Below, one piece after another: positions 16,290 to 24,918 of a stretch of DNA of 64,000 nt; the first letter of the stretch is position 1, and each line of letters starts with the position of its first letter. The notes under the pieces were generated by a model that searched no databases, had not been told where the DNA came from, and saw only the letters and a list, made by a program, of their open reading frames with translations. The DNA is from JAOUJD01 sp963841815 (GTDB lineage: Bacteria > Pseudomonadota > Gammaproteobacteria > Burkholderiales > Burkholderiaceae_F): assembly GCA_963841815.1 (NCBI GenBank), contig CAWJEE010000019.1:186001-250000 (forward strand). Reading direction: 5' to 3'. The translations under genes were made by a program, and so were the position numbers.

Positions 16290-18209
16290 ATGTTCCCGCG
16301 AGTTCGTCTGGCGCGCCTGCTCGGCGTCGCCGTCGCCTGGCTGCTTGCCCTGCTGCTGCCGGTGCCGGGGCACGCGGACGAAACGCAGACGATCCGGCGC
16401 ATCGAGCTCACCGGGGGGACGCGCAGCACGTTTCCCGCCGCCGATGCGCTCTGGCAGTCGCACGAATTGCCGATGCGCTGGGCCGCCAGCGGCGGGCGCA
16501 CCGGCGTCTGGCTGCGCTACGGGTTCAGCGTCCAGGCGGCGCCGCAGGAGGGCTGGAGCATCCTGTTCGGCCGCCTGGCCAACGGCGGCACCGTGTACGT
16601 CAACGGCAGGATGGTCGCCGACATCCCGCTCGACGCCGAGCGGAGGCACGTGCACTGGCGCCGTCCCCACCTGGTCAACCTTCCCAACGAGTTCCTGCAC
16701 GCCGGCCCGAACCAGGTCCTCGTGTTCACATCCTACGGACTGGGCGTGCACGGGATCGGCAACATCGAAGTCGGGCCGACCGCGGAACTGCAGCCGGACT
16801 ACGGCAGCCAGTTCTTCGTCAACCACACGCTGCGCTGGATCTCGCTGCTCCTCACCTGCCTGCTGGCGCTCGGCTTCGCCGCGCTCTGGTTCCGCCGGCG
16901 ATCGGAGTCCCTGTTCGGGCTGCTTGCCCTGATCTCCGCGTTCTGGGCGCTGCGCTCGCTCGACTTCGCGTTCGAATCGTTGCCGGCCGACATGCGGCTG
17001 TGGACGCGCGGCGCCTTCTATGTCGGCACGGCCGCGTTCACCGCGCTCGCGACGATCACGATGTGGCGGCACGGCGGGACGAGGCGCGGCGCGGCGGAGG
17101 CCGGCGTCGTCGTGCTCGCCGCGCTGGGACCGCTGCTGTTCGCGATCTCGGGCGACACCTTCGACATCGCCGCGGGCACTGCCTGGCAGGCCGTGATGCT
17201 CGGCATGCTCGGACTCGGCCTGCTTTCGCTCGCCGGCCACGCGCTGAAGACGCCGACCTTCATGCTCAAGGGCATCGTGCTTGCCATTGCGATCGCGCTG
17301 GCGGCCGCCGTCCACGACTTCCTGGTCTACGTCGGCGTCCTGCCGTTCGGCAGCCCGGATCTCCTGAACATCGCCACGCCGGTCCTGCTCATCGCGCTCG
17401 GCGCCGCGCTGATCGAGCGCTTCGTGCGCTCGCTCGCCGACGTCGAGAAGACGAACGCCGAGCTCGAAACCCGCATCCACGAACGCGAGCAATTGCTCAA
17501 GCGCAACTTCGACCGGCTGCGCGAAAGCGAACGCGTGAAGGCGAGCGCGCAGGAGCGGCAGCGCATCATGCAGGACATGCACGACGGCCTCGGCTCGCAG
17601 CTGCTGTCGTCGCTGATGCTGGTCGAGCGCGGCGCGCTGACCAACGAGCAGGTGGCGCAGATCCTGCGCGAGTCGATCGACGACATGCGCCTGGCGATCG
17701 ACGCGCTCGCCGCGGAAGACTCGGACCTCCTGTCGGCCCTCGGCAACTTGCGCTACCGCATGGAGCCGCGGCTGAAGGCGGCCGGCATGGAGCTGCAGTG
17801 GGACGCGCGCGGCCTGCCCGAAGAGGTCGACATCGATCCGGACGCCGTGCTGCCCGTGCTGCGCATCGTGCAGGAGGCGCTGACGAACGCGATCAAGCAC
17901 AGCCGGGCACGCGCGGTGCGCGTCACGCTCGGCGTCGACAACCGCGGCGACTCGGAGTGGCTGACCATCCGCGTCACCGACAACGGCCGCGGACTCGCGG
18001 CGGGCGCCGACGGCAACGGGCGCGGCCTGCTGAACATGCGCAACCGCGCGGGCAAGATCGGCGCGGTCCTGAAGGTTGAAACGGTCCCGGGGGCGGGCAC
18101 CATGATCCTGCTGCGCCTGCCGCTGTCGTCCTCGCCGGGACCCAACACCCGCGCGATGCAGTTGTCGCTGAACACCGAGGCGGTGATCGAGCAGGTGCGG
18201 CAGGGGTAG
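16290..18209 (+). CDS. Membrane sensor histidine kinase (DegS/NarX-type HisKA_3)
   Basis: A 640-residue kinase, ATG at 16290 (an adjoining GTG at 16287 is possible). It has an N-terminal signal sequence ending near GHADE, a periplasmic beta-rich domain (about 30-170) of the 7TMR-DISM type, about seven membrane helices (about 180-370) and a coiled coil. The phosphoacceptor His431 lies in QDMHDGLGSQL, followed by a HATPase_c domain with EALTNAIKHS and VTDNGRGL. It should phosphorylate the response regulator encoded just upstream. The periplasmic domain suggests sensing of a carbohydrate or other extracytoplasmic ligand, but the signal is unknown. Confidence 0.88.
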   Translation: MFPRVRLARLLGVAVAWLLALLLPVPGHADETQTIRRIELTGGTRSTFPAADALWQSHELPMRWAASGGRTGVWLRYGFSVQAAPQEGWSILFGRLANGGTVYVNGRMVADIPLDAERRHVHWRRPHLVNLPNEFLHAGPNQVLVFTSYGLGVHGIGNIEVGPTAELQPDYGSQFFVNHTLRWISLLLTCLLALGFAALWFRRRSESLFGLLALISAFWALRSLDFAFESLPADMRLWTRGAFYVGTAAFTALATITMWRHGGTRRGAAEAGVVVLAALGPLLFAISGDTFDIAAGTAWQAVMLGMLGLGLLSLAGHALKTPTFMLKGIVLAIAIALAAAVHDFLVYVGVLPFGSPDLLNIATPVLLIALGAALIERFVRSLADVEKTNAELETRIHEREQLLKRNFDRLRESERVKASAQERQRIMQDMHDGLGSQLLSSLMLVERGALTNEQVAQILRESIDDMRLAIDALAAEDSDLLSALGNLRYRMEPRLKAAGMELQWDARGLPEEVDIDPDAVLPVLRIVQEALTNAIKHSRARAVRVTLGVDNRGDSEWLTIRVTDNGRGLAAGADGNGRGLLNMRNRAGKIGAVLKVETVPGAGTMILLRLPLSSSPGPNTRAMQLSLNTEAVIEQVRQG

Positions 18210-18241
18210 GCGACCCGTCCCCGCCGCGTGGCGCCCGACCG

Positions 18242-18247
18242 TACACT
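18242..18247 (+). promoter_or_regulatory. -10-like box TACACT just upstream of a start
   Basis: TACACT ends 7 bases before the ATG at 18255, again predicting almost no leader. Confidence 0.28.
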
Positions 18248-18254
18248 GCCGGCC

Positions 18255-19310
18255 ATGTCACCGCCGGCCAGCGCCTCCGACTCGCTGTTCGGGGACGATC
18301 CCGTCCCCGGCACTCCGCTACCGAGCCAGGCCGGCGTCGTCGCCCCCGCCTGGCTCGACGAGAGCCTCTTCAAGCTCGGCCGGCAGTTGCCCGCCAGCGT
18401 CTACCTCGGAACGTCGTCGTGGAGCTTTCCGGGCTGGCAGGACATCGTCTACTCGCGCCAGTACACCGAAGCGCAGCTCGCTCGGCACGGACTCGCCGCG
18501 TACTCCCAGCACCCCGTGCTGCGAACGGTCGGGATCGATCGCAGCTTCTACCAACCGCTCGCCGTCGCCGAGTACGCGCGGTACGCGAGTCAGGTGCCGG
18601 ACGACTTCCGCTTCCTCGTGAAGGCGCCGTCGCTGGTGAGCGACGCGGTCGTTCGCCGCGAACGCGGCGCGCCAGCCGAAGACAACCCGAGCTTCCTCGA
18701 CGCGACCGCGGCGGTCGATCACTTCGTCGGCCCCGCGATGGAAGGGCTCGGCACGCGCGCCGGGCCGCTCGTGTTCCAGCTGCCGCCGTTGCCGCGCGAG
18801 TGGACCCAGGGGGACGCTGGAGCCGCGACGATCGAACGCATCGGCACGATGCTCGCGGGACTGCCGCGCGACGTCGACGGCCGCGCGCCGATCTACGCCG
18901 TCGAGCTGCGCAACCCCGAGCTGCTGACTCCGCGCTGCGTCCGCATGCTGCGCGACCACGGCGCCCGCCTCTGCGTCGCCATCCACGCGCGCATGCCGCC
19001 CGCGGCGCGGCAGAGTGTCGCCCTGCACGCCATGGACGCGACGGAAGACGAAGGCGACGACTGGCGCCTGAAGGGACCGCTGGTGGTGCGCTGGAGCCTG
19101 GCGAGCGGGTTCCGCTACGAAGATGCGAAGAACCGCTACGCGCCGTTCGACCGCCTGATCGATCCGGACATCCCCACCCGCGGCACGCTCGCGCACCTGA
19201 TCCACGTCGCGTTGAAGAGCGGACAGCCGAGCTTCGTGATCGTCAACAACAAGGCAGAGGGCTGCGCGCCGCTGAGCGCGATCGAACTGGCCCGCGCGGT
19301 GGTCGACTGA
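18255..19310 (+). CDS. DUF72 family protein (YecE-like)
   Basis: A protein of about 351 residues with the DUF72 signature at the start of a TIM-barrel: YLGTSSWSFPGWQDIVYS (about 49-66), then VGIDRSFYQPL, FRFLVKAPSLVSD and AVELRNPELLT. The start at 18255 follows the -10-like box; GTG at 18228 is an alternative. DUF72 proteins are widespread and their reaction is not established. This one is longer than E. coli YecE, with an N-terminal extension of roughly 40 residues. Soluble and probably cytoplasmic. Confidence 0.8.
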   Translation: MSPPASASDSLFGDDPVPGTPLPSQAGVVAPAWLDESLFKLGRQLPASVYLGTSSWSFPGWQDIVYSRQYTEAQLARHGLAAYSQHPVLRTVGIDRSFYQPLAVAEYARYASQVPDDFRFLVKAPSLVSDAVVRRERGAPAEDNPSFLDATAAVDHFVGPAMEGLGTRAGPLVFQLPPLPREWTQGDAGAATIERIGTMLAGLPRDVDGRAPIYAVELRNPELLTPRCVRMLRDHGARLCVAIHARMPPAARQSVALHAMDATEDEGDDWRLKGPLVVRWSLASGFRYEDAKNRYAPFDRLIDPDIPTRGTLAHLIHVALKSGQPSFVIVNNKAEGCAPLSAIELARAVVD

Positions 19311-19335
19311 TCGCGACGCGGGCCCGATCCGCGGA

Positions 19336-19902
19336 TTACGTGCGCCGCTTCGACGCGAAGGTCTTGCGGAACTTCTCCACCTTCGGCGCGACCACGAACA
19401 TGCAGTAGCCCTGCCCGGCGTTGTGGCGGAAGTATTCCTGGTGATGGGTCTCCGCGCGGTAGTACGCGGGCGCCGGCAGCACCTCGGTGACCACCTTGCC
19501 CGGCACCTGCGACTGCAGTTCGGCGATGACCTCGCCGGCCGCGCGGCGCTGCTCTTCCGAGTGCACGAAGATCACCGAGCGGTACTGCGTGCCGACGTCG
19601 TTGCCCTGCCGGTTGAGTTGCGTCGGATCGTGGATCACGAAGAACACCTCGAGGATCTCGCGGTACGAGATGCGCGTTGGATCGAACTCGATCCGCACGA
19701 CCTCGGCGTGGCCGGTGCGGCCGCCACAGACCTGCTCGTAGGTCGGCGCGGCCACCTGCCCGCCCGCATAGCCCGACTCGACGTCGACCACGCCCGCCAG
19801 TTCCTCGTAGACCGCTTCCAGGCACCAGAAGCAACCGCCGCCAAGCGTGGCGAACTCGTGGCCAGGTCGCGGTTGCGGGGCCAGGGGATGCTCGATCGAC
19901 AT
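19336..19902 (-). CDS. msrA: Peptide methionine-S-sulfoxide reductase
   Basis: MsrA repairs methionine S-sulfoxide. The 188-residue protein has the catalytic GCFWC motif (23-27, Cys24), ESGYAGG, and GQGYCMFVVAPK near the end with the likely recycling cysteine. The THHQEYF segment is also typical. No signal peptide, so cytoplasmic. The gene is convergent with the DUF72 gene (25-base gap). Confidence 0.93.
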   Translation of the reverse strand: MSIEHPLAPQPRPGHEFATLGGGCFWCLEAVYEELAGVVDVESGYAGGQVAAPTYEQVCGGRTGHAEVVRIEFDPTRISYREILEVFFVIHDPTQLNRQGNDVGTQYRSVIFVHSEEQRRAAGEVIAELQSQVPGKVVTEVLPAPAYYRAETHHQEYFRHNAGQGYCMFVVAPKVEKFRKTFASKRRT

Positions 19903-19962
19903 GGTGAACCTCCTCGAAGTGGCGACCGCCCGCGCCGCAGCGAGGGCGCAACGCCGCAGGAC

Positions 19963-20517
19963 TCAGGCGAAGGGCACGACGGCCAGCGCGAACGACAGGG
20001 CCAGGCTGGCGGCGATGAGCGACGCGACGACGTGGTCCGCCGATTCGCCGATCGGCACGCCGAGCAACGCTCGCGCACCGCTGCCCCACCAGGAGCAGCT
20101 GACCAGGAATGCGACGCACACCAGCATGATGCCCGGCAGCACGGCCAGGGCCGGTGCCACCGCGTAGATCGGCAACGATCCATAGACTCCGACGGCGAGA
20201 CCGCCGGCCCAGTCGCGCGGCCGGCCGTACATCGGCAGCAGCCAGCCCCCGAAGAACCCCTGGGCGAGCGGCAGGCCGGTCGCCGCGAGCCACAACACGA
20301 GCAGCGGCTTCCAGCCCCGGTCAGGCTGAACCGAGTAGCCGGCAACGAAGTTCCAGTCGGTGTTGAACACGCGCACCCCGATCTCGGTGGCGACCGCCAC
20401 CACGAGGCCACCGACGACCGCGACAGCCACCGGCATCCAGATCCATCCCGGACGCCTGCGGCGCCGCGCGGCCCACTGCCACACCCGCTCAGGCTCGAAC
20501 AGCGTCGCAATAGTCAC
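19963..20517 (-). CDS. Polytopic membrane protein, Yip1-like
   Basis: A 184-residue protein with about five hydrophobic helices beginning near residue 26 and a basic N-terminus (ARRRRRPGW). The arrangement and the VFNTDWNFVAGY segment resemble Yip1-domain proteins, integral membrane proteins of unclear function in bacteria. The GTG start overlaps the stop of the TPM-domain gene (TAGTG), so it is translationally coupled to it and belongs to the LemA/YgcG/TPM operon. Confidence 0.55.
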   Translation of the reverse strand: MTIATLFEPERVWQWAARRRRRPGWIWMPVAVAVVGGLVVAVATEIGVRVFNTDWNFVAGYSVQPDRGWKPLLVLWLAATGLPLAQGFFGGWLLPMYGRPRDWAGGLAVGVYGSLPIYAVAPALAVLPGIMLVCVAFLVSCSWWGSGARALLGVPIGESADHVVASLIAASLALSFALAVVPFA

Positions 20518-21020
20518 TAGAGAACGGCCGGCCGGTTCGACAGTTCGTTCGGGTTGTGCTCGCCCTCGGCGAGCGGAAAGTGGCGGGAGAGCAGTTCGCC
20601 CACCGAGCGGACGGCCTCGACCGCGCCCTGCTCGAAACGCCCCGCTCGGAACTCATCGCGCATCGCCGAGCAGATCGCATCCCACTCGGCGCGCGGCACG
20701 CGGCGCGCGATGCCGCGGTCGGCGATCACCTCGATGCTCTGGTCGGCGAGCTCCACGTAGATGAGCACGCCGTTGTTCTGCTCGGTGTCCCACACCCGCA
20801 GCTTCGAGAACACCATCGCGGCGCGCTGCCGCGCCGGCGCGTCGCGCTTCAGGTAGCTCCACGGCAGCGCTGCCTCGACGGCAAAGCGGATCTCGCCCGA
20901 GTGGCTGCGCTCGCTGTCGGCGATCGCCTGCTGGATGCGCTCGAGCGCCGCTTCGCTGAACGCCTTGCGCACCGCGTGGGGCGTCTTGAACCAGTGGCGC
21001 AGCCAGCGACCGATGCTCAT
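20517..21020 (-). CDS. TPM-domain protein
   Basis: A 167-residue protein with a TPM fold: HSGEIRFAVEAALPW, RVWDTEQNNGVLIYVELADQSIEVIADRGIARRV, and a helical C-terminus. It lacks a signal peptide and membrane helices in the first 50 residues. The start at 21020 fits the conserved MSIGRWLRHWF. It lies between a YgcG-like gene and the Yip1-like gene, and with lemA forms the common LemA-TPM-TPM arrangement. Members are linked to membrane or photosystem maintenance in other organisms; here the function is unknown. Confidence 0.8.
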   Translation of the reverse strand: MSIGRWLRHWFKTPHAVRKAFSEAALERIQQAIADSERSHSGEIRFAVEAALPWSYLKRDAPARQRAAMVFSKLRVWDTEQNNGVLIYVELADQSIEVIADRGIARRVPRAEWDAICSAMRDEFRAGRFEQGAVEAVRSVGELLSRHFPLAEGEHNPNELSNRPAVL

Positions 21021-21037
21021 CGTCTCTCCGTCACCCT

Positions 21038-22114
21038 CTACCAGCTGCTGCCGCCGCCGCCGCCGGAGAAATCTCCGCCGCCGCCGGACGACCAGCCACC
21101 GCCGCCGCCACCGCCGCCTCCGCCCCAGCTGCCTCCGCCGCTCCAGCCGCCCGGGATGATGACTGGGCCGCCGCGCCGTCCGCCGAGCACCCGGCCGCCC
21201 CCGAGCGGACCGCGGCCGCCGCCGAAACCGGACAGCACCAGCACCGCAATCCCGGCGATGGCGCCGACGATCAGCGACGACAGCATGAAGCCGGCGATGG
21301 CCCCGGTGCCGGCCCCGCTCACCATCGCGCCCGGAATCCCGAAGAGTCGCCGCAGCAGCGCGCCGACCAGCGTGCCGAAGATGATCAGCGGCACGAGCGC
21401 AGCGAGGAGGTCCTCGCCGGCGTCGACCTTGTGGCGCGGCACGCCGGCCGGCGTTGGCAGCGCCTCGCCTTCGATGCGTTTCATCACGGCGTCGACGCCG
21501 GCGTCGATGCCGGCCGCGAAGTCGCCGCGCGCGAACTGCGGCCCCATCAGCTCGCGCGTGATGCGGGTGGCGACGACGTCCGGAATCGCGCCCTCGAGGG
21601 AACGCGCCACGCTGATCCACACGCGGCGGTCCTTGACGGCGACCGCGATCAGAACGCCGTCGCCGACGCCCTTGCGACCGATCTTCCACGCGTCGCCGAT
21701 GCGATTGGTGAAGTCCGAGATCGGCTCGGGCTGCGTGCTCGGCACGACGATCACCGCGATCTGCGAACCCTTCGCCTGTTCGAAGGCCGCCAGCTTCGCT
21801 TCGAGCCGGTCCTTCGCGCCGCCGCCGAGCACGCCCGCGGTGTCGGTCACGCGTGCCAGCGGCGGCACGGCGAGTCGCCCGTCGGGCAACGTCGGCATGG
21901 CCGCTTCGCCCGGCGTCGGCGCCTGCGTGCCCGGTTCGCGCGGGGCCGGAACCGGCGCGGAAGGCGTGCCGGTCGGCGGTGCCTGCCCCGGAAGCGCGGG
22001 CGGGAAGAGTCCCTTCGGCAGTTCAGGCGCGGGCGCCTGCGCGAAGACGCCCGCCGCGAGCGTGCACGCGGCGGCGAACAGGATCGCGGCGCACGTGCGC
22101 GCCAGGCCCCGCAT
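21038..22114 (-). CDS. YgcG-like TPM protein with Gly-rich tail
   Basis: A 358-residue exported protein. A signal peptide (ending near GVFAQ-AP) is followed by a Pro-rich linker (about 27-75), a TPM domain (about 85-220, starting VTDTAGVLGGGAKDRLE and including GVGDGVLIAVAVKDRRVWI), two hydrophobic helices (about 238-300) and a C-terminal tail of glycine, serine and tryptophan. This is the usual layout of YgcG proteins, which nearly always neighbour lemA. The tail may be an artefact-prone GC-rich region, but its frame is intact. Confidence 0.85.
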   Translation of the reverse strand: MRGLARTCAAILFAAACTLAAGVFAQAPAPELPKGLFPPALPGQAPPTGTPSAPVPAPREPGTQAPTPGEAAMPTLPDGRLAVPPLARVTDTAGVLGGGAKDRLEAKLAAFEQAKGSQIAVIVVPSTQPEPISDFTNRIGDAWKIGRKGVGDGVLIAVAVKDRRVWISVARSLEGAIPDVVATRITRELMGPQFARGDFAAGIDAGVDAVMKRIEGEALPTPAGVPRHKVDAGEDLLAALVPLIIFGTLVGALLRRLFGIPGAMVSGAGTGAIAGFMLSSLIVGAIAGIAVLVLSGFGGGRGPLGGGRVLGGRRGGPVIIPGGWSGGGSWGGGGGGGGGGWSSGGGGDFSGGGGGSSW

Positions 22115-22123
22115 CCGCGTCGC

Positions 22124-22720
22124 CTACTTCTTCGTGCCGAAGTCGACGGTCGGCGGCTTGCTGATCGCCGCTTCGTTCTCCACCGAGAACTGCGGGCGCT
22201 GCTTGTAGCCGAACACCATCGCCGTCAGGTTCTGCGGCAACTGGCGGATGAAGACGTTGTAGTCCTCGACCGACTTGATGTAGCGGTTGCGCGCGATGCC
22301 GATGCGGTTCTCGGTGCCCTCGAGCTGCGCGCGCAGGTCCTGGAAGCCCTGGTTCGCCTTCAGGTTCGGATAGTTCTCCACAGTCACGAGCAGCCGGGAC
22401 AGCGCGCTCGTCACCTGGCCCTGCGCCTGGGTGAAGCGCGCGAAGGCTTCCGGATCGTTGATCAGTTCGGGCGTCGCCTGGATCGACGTCGCGCGGGCCC
22501 GCGCCTCGATCACGTTCTGCAGCGTCGTCTGCTCGAAGTTCGCTTCGCCCTTGACCGTGTTGACGATGTTCGGGATCAGGTCGGCGCGGCGCTGGTACTG
22601 GCTCAGCACTTCGGCCCACGCCGACTTCACCGCCTCGTCCTTCTGCTGGATGGTGTTGTAGCCGCAGCCGGACAGCACGCCGGCCAGCACCAGCATCACC
22701 AGGGAACGCAATGCGCTCAT
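22124..22720 (-). CDS. lemA: LemA family lipoprotein
   Basis: A 198-residue protein beginning MSALRSLVMLVLAGVLSGCGYN; LSGC is a lipobox, so the mature protein starts at the Cys. The body is long-helical with the LemA signature YNTIQQKDEAVKSAWAEVLSQYQRRADLIPNIVN in its N-terminal part and ENYPNLKANQ further on. GGAGG upstream supports the ATG at 22720. LemA is a small membrane-associated protein of unclear function. It is the first gene of the operon with the two TPM genes and the Yip1-like gene. Confidence 0.88.
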   Translation of the reverse strand: MSALRSLVMLVLAGVLSGCGYNTIQQKDEAVKSAWAEVLSQYQRRADLIPNIVNTVKGEANFEQTTLQNVIEARARATSIQATPELINDPEAFARFTQAQGQVTSALSRLLVTVENYPNLKANQGFQDLRAQLEGTENRIGIARNRYIKSVEDYNVFIRQLPQNLTAMVFGYKQRPQFSVENEAAISKPPTVDFGTKK

Positions 22721-22834
22721 CAGAACCTCCGCGATCGGATCGTTGTTGTTCGGACAGTGGGAATTGTGCACGGCTTTCGGCCGGATCTCCTCGTGGTCGG
22801 GCGACACCGTTCGTCGAAGGGACAAGCCTGCCCG

Positions 22835-22840
22835 TAGAAT
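22835..22840 (+). promoter_or_regulatory. -10-like box TAGAAT just upstream of the flavin reductase gene
   Basis: TAGAAT (5 of 6 to consensus) ends 7 bases before the ATG at 22848, predicting a leaderless message. Confidence 0.42.
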
Positions 22841-22847
22841 CGCGCCG

Positions 22848-23366
22848 ATGCAGGCCAAGGCCAAGACCGATTATCGGCGAGCGCTCGCGCAGTTCGCCAC
22901 CGGGGTGACCATCGTCACCACCCGCGCGGCCGACGGGACGCCCTCCGGGCTCACCGTCAATTCGTTCAACTCGGTCTCGCTCGAACCGCCGCTCGTCCTG
23001 TGGAGCCTCTCGCTGAAGGCGAGTTCCCTGGAAGCCTTCCGCGACTGCCGGCACTACGCGGTCAACGTGCTCGCCGCCGGCCAGCTCGACGCCGCGAAGA
23101 CCTTCGCGGACCCCAAGTCCGACCGCTTCGCGCAAGTGCCGTGGCACGCGGGGCCGTTCGACGTGCCGGTGATCGACGGCGCGGTCGCTTCGCTGATCGT
23201 CATCAACCGCAGCCGGCACATCGAGGGCGACCACGTGATCCTCGTCGGCGAGGTGGTCACGTACGACGCGCCCGGCGGCCCCGCGCTCATCTTCCACGAC
23301 GGCCGCTACATCGCTAGCGCGACCGAGGAGCCGCTGCCGAAGGGCTTCAGCAAGCCCTGGCGCTGA
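22848..23366 (+). CDS. Flavin reductase family protein
   Basis: A 172-residue flavoprotein with the split-barrel FMN-binding fold: RRALAQFATGVTIVTTRA at the start, GLTVNSFNSVSLEPPLVLWSL (about 34-54) and DHVILVGEVV. This family supplies reduced flavin to monooxygenases or acts as an FMN reductase. It is soluble. No obvious partner oxygenase lies next to it. The start follows a -10-like box with no leader. Confidence 0.85.
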   Translation: MQAKAKTDYRRALAQFATGVTIVTTRAADGTPSGLTVNSFNSVSLEPPLVLWSLSLKASSLEAFRDCRHYAVNVLAAGQLDAAKTFADPKSDRFAQVPWHAGPFDVPVIDGAVASLIVINRSRHIEGDHVILVGEVVTYDAPGGPALIFHDGRYIASATEEPLPKGFSKPWR

Positions 23367-23414
23367 GCGCGGCGGCGCGCGCAAGAACCGGGTGGCGGCC
23401 CGCCGCCCGGCCCG

Positions 23415-23420
23415 CACAAT
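23415..23420 (+). promoter_or_regulatory. -10-like box CACAAT just upstream of an EamA gene
   Basis: CACAAT ends 6 bases before the ATG at 23427. Confidence 0.3.
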
Positions 23421-23426
23421 GCCTCC

Positions 23427-24314
23427 ATGCGCCGTCGTGACCTGATCGATCTCGTGCTGCTGGCCGCCCTTTGGGGCGCCAGCTTCCTGTTCACCCGCAT
23501 CGCCGTGCCCGCGTTCGGCCCGCTCGCGCTGGCGGAACTGCGGGTCGCGATCGCGGCGGTGATGCTGGTGCTGTTGCTCGCCTGGCGCGCCGACCTCTCG
23601 GAACTGCGCACGCACGCGCGCCGCTTCCTGCTCCTCGGCGCGGTGAACACGGCGATTCCGTTCTCGCTCTTCGCCTACGCGGCCCTGACGATCACCGCGG
23701 GACTCGCGTCGATCCTCAACGCCACCGCACCGCTGTTCACTGCGCTCGTCGCCTCGGTGTGGCTGCGCCAACGGCTGACGCCGCTGCAGTGGCTGGGCAT
23801 GGCGATCGGCATCGCGGGCGTGGCGGGGCTGTCGGCGAGCAAGGCCGAGTTCGCGGTCGGCGGCAGCGCGCTGGCGATCGGCGCGGGTGTCCTCGCGTCG
23901 CTGTCGTACGGACTCTCGGCCAACGTCGTAAAGCGCTACTTCACCGGGGTGCGCCCACTGTCGGTCGCGGCCGGCAGCCAGGCGGCCGCGGCGTTCCTGC
24001 TGTTTCCCTTCGCCATCGCCTTCTGGCCCGCCGGGCCGATCGGCGCCATCGACTGGGCCTCCGGCATTGCGCTGGGCGTGCTGTGCACCGGCGTCGCCTA
24101 CATCCTCTACTTCCGGCTGATCGCGCGCGTCGGTCCCGCGAGCGCGATGACGGTGACCTTCCTGATCCCCGCGTTCGCGATGCTCTGGGGCGCGCTGGTC
24201 CTCGGCGAGGAAGTCACCGGCGCGATGCTGGCCGGCTGCGCGGTGATCTTCGCCGGGACTGCGCTGGCGACCGGCCTCGTGCGGCCGCGGAAGACGTCGT
24301 CGTCGCGCGCCTGA
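23427..24314 (+). CDS. EamA/DMT-family transporter
   Basis: A 295-residue inner-membrane protein with ten helices in two EamA repeats. LVLLAALWGASFLFTRIAVPAFGP is the standard first helix, and the second repeat starts near 155. Members export amino acids and other small metabolites. It sits between a flavin reductase and an acetyltransferase gene, in the same orientation. Substrate unknown. It is distinct from the frameshifted EamA protein at 12 kb. Confidence 0.88.
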   Translation: MRRRDLIDLVLLAALWGASFLFTRIAVPAFGPLALAELRVAIAAVMLVLLLAWRADLSELRTHARRFLLLGAVNTAIPFSLFAYAALTITAGLASILNATAPLFTALVASVWLRQRLTPLQWLGMAIGIAGVAGLSASKAEFAVGGSALAIGAGVLASLSYGLSANVVKRYFTGVRPLSVAAGSQAAAAFLLFPFAIAFWPAGPIGAIDWASGIALGVLCTGVAYILYFRLIARVGPASAMTVTFLIPAFAMLWGALVLGEEVTGAMLAGCAVIFAGTALATGLVRPRKTSSSRA

Positions 24315-24352
24315 ACGCTCGCCGTGGCGGTGGGCGACGGCGAGCCCTTGCC

Positions 24353-24358
24353 TACAAT
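24353..24358 (+). promoter_or_regulatory. -10-like box TACAAT just upstream of the acetyltransferase gene
   Basis: TACAAT (5 of 6 to consensus) ends 6 bases before the ATG at 24365. Confidence 0.42.
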
Positions 24359-24364
24359 CGCCTG

Positions 24365-24901
24365 ATGACCGACGCCGCCGCGATCGCGATCGCCCTGCTG
24401 ACCCCGACCGACGCCGACGAGTACCGGCGCGTGCGGCTGCGCGCGCTCGCCGAGCATCCCGAGGCGTTCCGCTCGGATGCCGAGGAGGAGGCCGCGAAAC
24501 CGATGCGATGGTGGGAGGAGCGGCTCGCGCCGCGGACCGAGTCGAACGTGGCCTTCTTCGGCGCGTGGACCGCCGCGCGCCGATTGGTCGGCACCGCCGG
24601 ACTGCTGTTCGAAACCCGGCGCAAGGTCCGCCACACGGCGACGATCGTCGGCATGTACGTCGCGCCCGAGAACGCGGGGCGGGGCATCGGCGCGCAGTTG
24701 CTCGATGCGTGCGTCGACGCTGCGCGCGCAGATCCCGCGCTGGAGGTTCTATACCTCACCGTGACGAGCACCAACGCCGACGCGATCCGGCTGTACGAAC
24801 GGACCGGCTTCGTGGCCTACGGGCTGGAGCCGCGTGCGATGCGCGTCGGCGACCGCACGTTCGACAAGCTGATGATGGCGCTGCACCTGCGCCCGGCGTA
24901 G
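24365..24901 (+). CDS. GNAT-family N-acetyltransferase
   Basis: A 178-residue acetyltransferase. The acetyl-CoA loop reads VAPENAGRGIGAQLLDACV (about 100-118, the R/Q-x-x-G-x-G/A motif as AGRGIG), followed by VTSTNADAIRLYERTGFVAYG, the usual motif B with the Tyr. It is soluble. Substrate unknown. It is followed by kynB after 17 bases and may share its transcript, though it has its own -10-like box. Confidence 0.86.
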   Translation: MTDAAAIAIALLTPTDADEYRRVRLRALAEHPEAFRSDAEEEAAKPMRWWEERLAPRTESNVAFFGAWTAARRLVGTAGLLFETRRKVRHTATIVGMYVAPENAGRGIGAQLLDACVDAARADPALEVLYLTVTSTNADAIRLYERTGFVAYGLEPRAMRVGDRTFDKLMMALHLRPA

Positions 24902-24918
24902 CCGGCCGAGTCGACCGC

